Shown piece by piece: positions 57,524 through 64,000 of a DNA stretch of 64,000 nt. How positions within the stretch are numbered: the stretch's first letter is position 1; the number at the start of each line of letters is the position of its first letter. Under the pieces are notes generated by a model. The model saw only the letters and a program-made list of their open reading frames with translations, had not been told where the DNA came from and searched no databases. The stretch comes from Brevirhabdus sp. (lineage in GTDB: Bacteria > Pseudomonadota > Alphaproteobacteria > Rhodobacterales > Rhodobacteraceae). Where the stretch lies: NCBI GenBank assembly GCA_024637315.1, contig JAGXFH010000078.1, forward strand, positions 1 to 64,000, written 5' to 3'. The position numbers and the translations under genes are program-made.

Positions 57524-58555
57524 ATGTCTCGCCTGACTGATCTCATTGCACAGGCGAAAGTGAAGGACGTCGACCTGGGGCGGGAATTGGAGCGGGAGTT
57601 CAAGGCGCTCGCCAGCCGCCGGTCCTTCGGACTGAACTTCGAGCGGCACACGCCCGAGACGGTCGAACTGCCCGGACAGCCGATCCGCAAGGGCGACAAG
57701 GTGCGGGTGCTTCCGCCCCGTGGCAGCACGGAGAAGGGCGACAAGCGGCTGTGGAAGGTGGTGCGGACCACCAAGGCCGATGGTCAGCGGGCAGCGCAGC
57801 TTGACCTGATCGGGGCCGATGAGCCGGAGACGCAGACCGTCCGGGTGGAAGACATGATCGTGGTGGCCGAGTTTCGGGACTACATCTACCCTGGCCTTGT
57901 CAGCACCGGAAAGGTCGAACGGGGCGGGGACAAGCCGTTTCATACCGTGATCAACGGAGAAAACTTCCACGCCCTGGAGGCGCTGACCTTTACCCATCGG
58001 GGAAAAGTGGACGTGATCTATATTGATCCGCCCTACAATTCGGGGGCAAGTGACTGGAAATACAACAACAATTACGTCGGGGATGAAGACATCTATCGAC
58101 ACTCGAAGTGGCTGGCGTTCATGGAGAGGCGGCTTCAAGTTGCCAAGGAGTTATTGAAGCCCAGCGGGGCTTTGATTGTGACAATTGATGAGCACGAAGT
58201 TAGACGCCTTGGCCTGTTATTGGAGCAGACCTTGCAATAACACACAATTCAACAGGTCACTATCGTCAACAACCCGAAGGGCGTTACTCAAGGCTATTTG
58301 TCGAGGGTTGAGGAATATGCGTTCTTTTGCTTTGGCCCAACCTGTCAGATTTTTCCGGCTGATGATGACCTATTGACCATAAGGGAAGAAAAAGAAACAG
58401 CGGACGGGCTTTCCCGTCCTAGATGGAAGGGTTTACTCCGATCCGGCGACGAAGCTCAACGAGTAGACAGAGAGCAGATGTTCTATCCGATCTGGATTGA
58501 TCCGAGATCAGGAAAGATCATTAAGGCAGATAAATCGTCGCCACCCACTTTATGA
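57524..58555 (+). pseudogene. type III-like DNA methyltransferase, broken by a stop and truncated
   Basis: The ATG at 57524 follows AAGGAG. The protein matches the N-terminal part of site-specific adenine DNA methyltransferases of the Mod type: VINGENFHALEAL, VIYIDPPYNSGASDW with the catalytic DPPY, and LLKPSGALIVTIDEHEV. An in-frame TAA at 58238-58240 interrupts it. Homology continues in the same frame (TIVNNPKGVTQGYLSRVEEYAFFCF, then YPIWIDPRSGKII) and stops near 58540, with a stop at 58553. The restriction subunit and the C-terminal target-recognition part are missing. It is probably inactive. Confidence 0.8.
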
Positions 58556-58766
58556 CGGCCTCGCGCCAGCCCGTGTGAAGACGCGGGCAGAGGAGACCGG
58601 GCGCATCCTCACCGAAATTCCTCTAACGGCACTTGCGGCAACAATCCGCAGCGGCCTAGACTGCCCGGACGTTGGCCGACAGGTTTGCTACGATAACGTC
58701 GGCGCGGCCGGCAGATCCGACGATGGACATCCGATGGCCGCTGATTTGAGGCGAAGGAGCAGCGGT

Positions 58767-60317
58767 TTGGAAGAAGTTGTGGCCAACCGACTAGTTGTGG
58801 ATGACGCTTCGGTTCTGGTCGTGGATGACAGTCGGGTCAGCGCGATGAAGCTGGCGAAGGCTATGACCGCCCTCGGGCACCGTGTGGAGACGGTGTTCGA
58901 CGGCAGGTCCGCCGTCGATCTCATAAGAAACCGCTCCTTCGATGTGATTCTGCTCGACATCGTGATGCCGGAAATGGATGGCTACGAGGTCCTTGCCCTT
59001 CTCAAGTCCGATCCGGACCTGCGAGACTTGCCGGTAATCGTCATATCTGCGCTCGAAGACGAGGCCGGCAGCGTTGCCAGAGCCCTGGAACTTGGCGCGG
59101 AGGATTTCCTGCCGAAGGATTTCGACCTTGCGATCCTGAAAGCGCGTCTCAAGTCCTCCCTCATCAAGAAGCGCTACCGCGACCGCGAACTCGAATATCT
59201 GCACGACGTCGAAACTTTGACGAAAGCCGCCCAAGTGATTGAAGCCGGAGCGTTCCGCCCTTCGGAGCTTGAAATAGATGACGTGGCCGTCCGAAATGAC
59301 CAATTGGGACGCCTTGCGAATGTGTTTCGAGGCCTTGCCCAGGCGATATACGACCGCGAACGGCGCATGGACCGCAGAACGCGCACCCTGTGGGGCACGA
59401 TCATGGTAATCGTCGCAGGTAGCCTGTTCGCCATCGGACCTTCGCTGAGCAGGCTTGGCGCGGAATTGGGCGCGACCGCTTTCGGACTGGCGGTCTGGTC
59501 GAATGTCGTGGGGGCGGTTGTGTGTCTCGCTATAGGCGCCGCCCGAACGGGATTTCCGCGACTCCGGTTGGCTCACATGCGTTTCTATCTGCTCTGGGCA
59601 CTGGTTTATGGATGTCTTTACAAGCTGTGGCTCGTGGTTGTCGCTGAGAACGTCGAAGCAACGGTGATCGCTCTCGTCGCCAGTTCTCGCGCTTTCATGG
59701 TGTTCGCGCTTGCCGCGCTGATCGCGCTGGAACGTCCAAACCTGCGCCGCCTTCTCGGCTTGGGGATAGGGTTTGCCGCAGTGGCGGTTGTCCTTATTTC
59801 CCGGGGCGCCGACGCGCAGGGAACCGCGGCCATCTGGCTACTGGCCGCACTTGGACTGCCGGCCCTTCTGGCTGTGCACACGCTATTGATGGTCTGGCGG
59901 CCAAGGGAGATCGACGCTTTCATTACGACGGGCATCATGCTGACGATCTCCGTCTTTTTCCTTATCCCGGTTGCGGTGTACACGGACCGGTTGTTCCTTC
60001 CCGATCAGTCGTTCAGTCGGCTAAACGTCATCATTGTCGTTTTCGGTGTCGCGACCGCAATTGCCGTCGCACTGGCTCTGGACCTGGTGGCAAGGGCCGG
60101 GGCCGTCTTTGCGAGCCAGATGTCCTATATTCAGACTCTCGCCGGTATTGCCTGGGGCATGTTACTGCTGAACGAAGAGCTTTCGTACGTCGCCTGGGGG
60201 GCGCTGGCCCTGGTCGTTCTGGGGTTCCTTCTCGTGCAGCCCAAACAGGCCGGCGACGAGTTTTCTGTCACGATCTTGATTGATCCACCGGACCACAGGC
60301 AGGATCCCGCAGCATGA
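58767..60317 (+). CDS. receiver domain fused to EamA/DMT transporter (paralogue 1)
   Basis: About 516 residues from a TTG at 58767 with AAGGAG 7 bases before it; longer ATG starts have no ribosome site. Residues about 14-135 are a complete response-regulator receiver: acidic pair at 20-21, phospho-acceptor Asp64 in LLDIVMPEMDG, Ser94 and Lys117 in FLPKDF. A helical linker (about 136-207) contains IDDVAVRNDQLGRLANVFRG. From about 208 to 495 there are ten predicted membrane helices in two EamA repeats. A short soluble tail follows. This is an inner-membrane protein in which phosphorylation could control transport. Only its domains are recognised; the fusion is unusual. A second copy follows 154 bases downstream. 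Confidence 0.85.
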   Translation: MEEVVANRLVVDDASVLVVDDSRVSAMKLAKAMTALGHRVETVFDGRSAVDLIRNRSFDVILLDIVMPEMDGYEVLALLKSDPDLRDLPVIVISALEDEAGSVARALELGAEDFLPKDFDLAILKARLKSSLIKKRYRDRELEYLHDVETLTKAAQVIEAGAFRPSELEIDDVAVRNDQLGRLANVFRGLAQAIYDRERRMDRRTRTLWGTIMVIVAGSLFAIGPSLSRLGAELGATAFGLAVWSNVVGAVVCLAIGAARTGFPRLRLAHMRFYLLWALVYGCLYKLWLVVVAENVEATVIALVASSRAFMVFALAALIALERPNLRRLLGLGIGFAAVAVVLISRGADAQGTAAIWLLAALGLPALLAVHTLLMVWRPREIDAFITTGIMLTISVFFLIPVAVYTDRLFLPDQSFSRLNVIIVVFGVATAIAVALALDLVARAGAVFASQMSYIQTLAGIAWGMLLLNEELSYVAWGALALVVLGFLLVQPKQAGDEFSVTILIDPPDHRQDPAA

Positions 60318-60471
60318 GATATCCGTGCCAGCGAATACCGACGCGAAAGGAGCAACGGCATGGGGCGGGGGGCGTGGCCGGACAGCCCGGGCAACATGGA
60401 TCCCAAGTCGCCCACTTGGTTGCGGCCCCAGTCCCGTCGCTGTCTGCGCATCGTAAACTGAGCATCGAATA

Positions 60472-61965
60472 ATGGGTGGCGACTGCATACTTGTGGTCGA
60501 CGACGACCGCCTGGCACGCCGCAAGCTGACACTGGCCGCCAAGGCGCTTGGCTACGGAACCGAAGACGTGGATGGCGCCGATGCGGCTTTGGAAAGGTTG
60601 CTGCAACCGGGCATAGACATCGTTCTTCTGGACATCGAGATGCCGGAAAAGAACGGCTACGATGTGCTTGAGGCGCTTCAAGCTTATCCTGCGGATCGCC
60701 GCCCCCCGGTGATCGTCGTATCCAGCCTGGACGACCCCGAAGGAATTGCGCGCGCCATCGAACTGGGGGCGGTGGATTTTCTGCCGAAGTCCTTCAATGC
60801 GGTCATTCTACGGGCCAGGATCTATGCCTGCCTGAGAGAGGCACGGCGCCAGGAAGAAGACAGGCGGACGTTGCATCAGATCGAGCGGCTGACCATCGCC
60901 GCAGAAGCGCTTGATACCGACGAAATGAACCCGCACGATCTGGATATCGACGATCTTGCCGAAAAGGAGGGTGCGCTCGCGGTGCTATCCCGCGTTCTGC
61001 TGAACAAGTCGATCATGGTGTACAACCGTCGACTGAGCCAGTCGCACCAGATCCGGACACTCCGCGGAATCCTTGGGCTGCTGTTCATCGGCGCCAGCTT
61101 TGGCCTGAAGCCCGCCATTGCCAAGCTTAGCTTGGCAGAGGTCAACAGCCCGCTTGCGGTGGCCTTTTACACCATGGGTCTCTCAGCCGTCTTTATTACG
61201 ATTTACGCCATTTCCCAGAGGGCCAAGGTGCCGACAATATCCTTGGGCTCCAGCGGTTTTTTCCTTGTTCTGGCAATTCTGACCTTTCTGCCGCAGGTCC
61301 TGTTATTCTGGGTGGCCGAAGAAGTTCCAGGCGTTCTAATCGCCATTCTCGTCTCGCTGGAATCCTTCATGGTCTTCTTCCTGGCGGCGGCTATCGGGTT
61401 GGAGAAACTGTATTTTCGACGGTTCTTTGGTCTGCTTCTGGGCGTGGTCGGGGTTGTTGTGCTTCTTATTCCGTTCTTTGATGTTGAAAACAGCGCCGTC
61501 GGCATTCACTGGATTCTGATAGCGATGATTATTCCCGCCTGCTTCGCGGGCGAAAGTATTCTTTTGTCGCTATCCAAGGCCGTTGATGCCGATCTGGTTG
61601 CCGTGATTGCCATCATCTTCGGAATCTCGACTGTGGTTCTGTTCGGGGCGGCAATGTATTTTGAAGGCCTGGTTCCGCTTGACCTCCCACCAGGGAAATT
61701 TGAATTGTCTCTCATAGCGTTTTCAATTGCGGATTCCGCGGCGATGATCGCGCTGGCGAAACTGATCGGATATGCAGGGCCGGTCTTCAGTGGTCAGAAG
61801 GCCTATACCGTCGCGACGGGCGGCGTCATCTGGAGTGTTCTGCTGCTGAATGAAGTGGTTTCTGCGACTAGCTTGATCGCGCTGTTTTTGATCCTGACCG
61901 GGTTATATTTCGTGGCAAAAAAGGCGGTAGTCCAGGAATTGATAAGGCGACCACGGCAAATATGA
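60472..61965 (+). CDS. receiver domain fused to EamA/DMT transporter (paralogue 2)
   Basis: 497 residues. The receiver at about 5-125 has the acidic pair at 10-11, Asp54 in LLDIEMPEKNG, Ser84 and Lys106 in FLPKSF, all intact. The linker (about 126-197) again has an IDDLA motif (DIDDLAEKEGALAVLSRVLL). The ten-helix EamA-like domain runs from about 198 to 485 (RTLRGILGLLFIGASFGLKPAIAKL at its start). The two paralogues are clearly related but diverged, especially in the membrane part, so they could carry different substrates or form a heterodimer. The ATG at 60472 is at the natural domain start but has a weak ribosome site. Confidence 0.85.
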   Translation: MGGDCILVVDDDRLARRKLTLAAKALGYGTEDVDGADAALERLLQPGIDIVLLDIEMPEKNGYDVLEALQAYPADRRPPVIVVSSLDDPEGIARAIELGAVDFLPKSFNAVILRARIYACLREARRQEEDRRTLHQIERLTIAAEALDTDEMNPHDLDIDDLAEKEGALAVLSRVLLNKSIMVYNRRLSQSHQIRTLRGILGLLFIGASFGLKPAIAKLSLAEVNSPLAVAFYTMGLSAVFITIYAISQRAKVPTISLGSSGFFLVLAILTFLPQVLLFWVAEEVPGVLIAILVSLESFMVFFLAAAIGLEKLYFRRFFGLLLGVVGVVVLLIPFFDVENSAVGIHWILIAMIIPACFAGESILLSLSKAVDADLVAVIAIIFGISTVVLFGAAMYFEGLVPLDLPPGKFELSLIAFSIADSAAMIALAKLIGYAGPVFSGQKAYTVATGGVIWSVLLLNEVVSATSLIALFLILTGLYFVAKKAVVQELIRRPRQI

Positions 61966-62116
61966 CGCTGGCCCCTTGGCCTATATTCCGCTTGCAGATC
62001 GTACCCCATCGCGGAGTTGTGCCCGCCGCACTGTCACAGCTGTTGCCAGACAACATTACGTCGCGTAACCTTTATTTCGGGCCTATTTTGCGGTCATTTT
62101 TTTGGGGGATGGAGTG

Positions 62117-62872
62117 ATGCACAGACTGTACGTTGTTGTTGCCGTGGCATTGATTGGCGGCGTGACTGTTCCCCCAGTGATGGCGGAAGGCGTGACTGTG
62201 AATACGCTCGAGTGGCCGCCGTACACCTCGGCGGAGTTGCCCAAGGGGGGCGCGACGACCAATGTGGTCGTTCAGGCTTTTGCCGCTGTCGGGATGGACG
62301 CCAGCGTAAACTTCCTGCCTTGGAAACGCGCCATATCCATTGCCAAGGACGACCTGTCGGTTGCGGCCTATTTTCCGGGCTATCATTGCCGCCACGTGGA
62401 TGGTTTTGTCGCCTCGGATCCGATTGGCAACGGACCGCTGGGCTTTGTCGAAAACGTCAATGCTGCCGTGTCCTGGGCAGACATCGACGACATTGGCGAA
62501 CAAAAGCTGAAGGTCGGGACCGTACTGGGATATGCGAACACCGATGAGTTCGACGAGAAGGCCGGGACCGGGTGGATCCGTTCCATCCCCGCACCTGACG
62601 ATTTGACCAATCTGCGGAAACTGGCGCGCCAGCGCATCGATATCGCTGTGATAGACAAGTTGGTTCTGTCCTACATTCTAGCGACAGAACAATCGTTGGC
62701 CGACGACGCGGACAGCCTACGATTCAACGCGAAGCCGTTGGAGGAAAAGACACTTTATTTGTGCTTTACCGACGACGAGAAGGGGCGTGCCCTACGCGAC
62801 GCGTTCAACGCCGGGCTGGCAATGGTGGATGTCGAAAAGTCGGTCGACGAGTACTTTGAAAAAGAATTCTGA
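62117..62872 (+). CDS. periplasmic solute-binding protein (SBP family 3-like)
   Basis: 251 residues. GGATGGAG precedes the ATG. The signal peptide ends near VMA (about 23). The mature protein has the family-3 pattern: NTLEWPPYTSAELPKGGATT, then AAVGMDASVNFLPWKRAISI, VGTVLGYANTDEF and LARQRIDIAVIDKLVLSY. Such proteins bind amino acids or small organic acids, but here no permease or ATPase genes lie beside it. It overlaps the next gene, a sensor (TGATG), so a role as periplasmic input for that sensor is more likely than transport. The ligand is unknown. Confidence 0.82.
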   Translation: MHRLYVVVAVALIGGVTVPPVMAEGVTVNTLEWPPYTSAELPKGGATTNVVVQAFAAVGMDASVNFLPWKRAISIAKDDLSVAAYFPGYHCRHVDGFVASDPIGNGPLGFVENVNAAVSWADIDDIGEQKLKVGTVLGYANTDEFDEKAGTGWIRSIPAPDDLTNLRKLARQRIDIAVIDKLVLSYILATEQSLADDADSLRFNAKPLEEKTLYLCFTDDEKGRALRDAFNAGLAMVDVEKSVDEYFEKEF

Positions 62873-64000
62873 TGACCAGCGACTCCGGCAGCGATTTGCA
62901 TGCCGGTGAGGCAAGCGGTGCAAAGGGTTTGAGACGCCTGCGTGGTGCGCGGTCGGTTCAGGGCAAATTTCTGCTCTATGTTGTCCCCCTGGTTCTGTTT
63001 TCCACACTTCTGGTTTTTGGTGCGTTCGAATGGAACGCCCGCCGGTCCGCCGAACACCAACTTCAGGTGAAACTGGAAAAGATGGTCGCGATCCAGAGTT
63101 CGGTGCTGGCCGAGTCCCTCTGGAACGTGGCTGATGCCCAGATAAAGCTCATTCTGACGGCCCTGATCACTGACCCGGATGTCTTGGCGGCCGCGGTTTA
63201 CGACGAGCGTGAACGGCTGGTTGCCGAAGCCGGCGCGACGGATCAGTTCGACAAAGCACATTACCTTCTGGAAAGTGACATTCAGTACAATAGTGGGGAT
63301 CAGCGGGTTCGCATCGGCTCGCTTCGGATTGCGCTGACCGACGCTCGGCTTTCCCTGCTGGTACGCGAACGGCTGATCCTAGTGGGGTTTCTTGCGGGCA
63401 TTCTGCTGATCGCCGTCGTCGGCGCGACGTTGACCGCGAATCGCCGGATCATCGGTCGCCCCCTTGGGCTGTTGATGGAGTCGATCAACTTGGCCCAAAG
63501 CGATACACCGCGCAGATCGGTCGAATGGACCAGCGACGACGAGATCGGGCGGGTCGTCACTGCATTCAACGAGATGCAGCAGCGCCAGACGGCGTATGAA
63601 CAACAGCTTCGTTCGGCGAACGACGAACTTGAACGACGGGTCTCCGAGCGCACCGCCGAACTGGCCGGAGCGGAACTGACCGCGCGCGAGGCGAGGGGCC
63701 AGCTGACGGATGCCATTGAAAGCATCACCGAAGGATTTGCCCTGTTCGATAGTGAAGACCGCCTGGTCGTGGCGAACGGTCGCTATCGAGAGATCATGCT
63801 GGGCGACGCGGACGCGGATATCGCCATGGGGACGCCCTTTGCCGATATCGCGCGCCGTGCAGCCGAAGCGGGCAGATTTCCGAATGCCTCCACGAGCCGC
63901 GAGACCTGGATAAAACGTCAGATCAACCGCCATCGCACCGCCGGGTCACCCTATATCCAGGAAATTGCCGGGAACTACTGGCAGCAGATTAGCAATCGCC
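62872..64000 (+). CDS. HAMP-PAS sensor protein, incomplete at window end
   Basis: The first 376 residues are visible. TM1 is at about 33-52 (LLYVVPLVLFSTLLVFGAF), a periplasmic sensor region at about 55-165, TM2 at about 167-187 and a HAMP domain to about 240 (DDEIGRVVTAFNEMQQRQ). A coiled coil (NDELERRVSERTAELAGAE) leads into a PAS domain from about 280 (IESITEGFALFDSEDRLVVANGRYREIM). The output domain lies outside the window: a histidine kinase is most likely, but related PAS architectures also end in cyclases. It starts within the stop of the solute-binding gene, so the two are translationally coupled. It is the natural candidate kinase for the receiver domains upstream. Confidence 0.82.
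   Translation, partial: MTSDSGSDLHAGEASGAKGLRRLRGARSVQGKFLLYVVPLVLFSTLLVFGAFEWNARRSAEHQLQVKLEKMVAIQSSVLAESLWNVADAQIKLILTALITDPDVLAAAVYDERERLVAEAGATDQFDKAHYLLESDIQYNSGDQRVRIGSLRIALTDARLSLLVRERLILVGFLAGILLIAVVGATLTANRRIIGRPLGLLMESINLAQSDTPRRSVEWTSDDEIGRVVTAFNEMQQRQTAYEQQLRSANDELERRVSERTAELAGAELTAREARGQLTDAIESITEGFALFDSEDRLVVANGRYREIMLGDADADIAMGTPFADIARRAAEAGRFPNASTSRETWIKRQINRHRTAGSPYIQEIAGNYWQQISNR

Larger units (their letters stand above)
53268..58560. mobile_element. tRNA-Ser-associated integrative element (remnant)
   Basis: The signs are a tyrosine integrase next to the 3' end of tRNA-Ser, two small DNA-binding proteins, unknown genes in the same orientation and a truncated restriction-modification gene, with base composition less GC-rich than the chromosome in places. 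The left boundary is the tRNA end. The right boundary is set where methyltransferase homology stops (about 58540-58560). I did not find a second copy of the tRNA 3' end in the window, so it may have been deleted on that side or the element may be larger. Confidence 0.55.

Noticed and set aside
58525-58560. Possible right attachment site: weak likeness of TCGTCGCCACCC to the tRNA-Ser 3' end
   Set aside because: Only a short, gapped match; far below what an integrase core repeat would give.

Overview
The window is GC-rich, densely packed alphaproteobacterial DNA, most likely from the order Rhodobacterales (Rhodobacteraceae/Roseobacteraceae). Three things point there: the order miaB-phoH-ybeY-CBS protein-lnt-metK, a leader in front of metK that looks like the SAM/SAH riboswitch (reported mainly from Rhodobacterales), and the order rpsA-ihfB-lapA-trpF-trpB. 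No rRNA is present. One tRNA (Ser, GCU) was found. No CRISPR array was seen.

Layout. 1-4.4 kb: a membrane-anchored spermidine-synthase-like protein, an EamA exporter, a DUF2585 membrane protein and a cytochrome c gene remnant. 4.4-8.8 kb: an AraC regulator, deoC and a two-domain ALDH16-type aldehyde dehydrogenase in one direction, a likely deoxyribose/deoxynucleoside catabolic unit. 8.9-9.6 kb: rpe. 9.5-19.4 kb: an exopolysaccharide locus with two Wzy/ligase-type proteins, a flippase, a glycosyltransferase, a Wzz/tyrosine autokinase, an ExoY-type priming transferase and small unknown proteins. 19.4-22 kb: an FMN glutamate-synthase-like protein and an unknown protein. 22-37.4 kb: housekeeping genes for tRNA modification, RNA maturation, lipoprotein acylation, SAM synthesis, aroA-cmk-rpsA-ihfB, and trpF/trpB. 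37.6-39.3 kb: two secreted proteins with Asp-rich tails plus a membrane-tethered LuxR-type regulator. 39.3-51.4 kb: pth, rplY, transporters, an L-lactate dehydrogenase, a ZIP transporter, trpA, a flavodoxin-like protein and ychF.

51.7-58.6 kb is accessory: an IS630 copy, tRNA-Ser, and an integrase-bearing element next to it. The element carries two small DNA-binding proteins, a two-gene unit of unknown function and a broken type III-like DNA methyltransferase.

58.7-64 kb is the most unusual part. Two tandem paralogues each join a complete response-regulator receiver domain to a ten-helix EamA/DMT transporter-like membrane domain. They are followed by a periplasmic solute-binding protein and a HAMP/PAS sensor that runs off the end of the window. 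I read this as a candidate signalling system in which phosphorylation may control a membrane transporter directly. That is inference from domain architecture and gene order.
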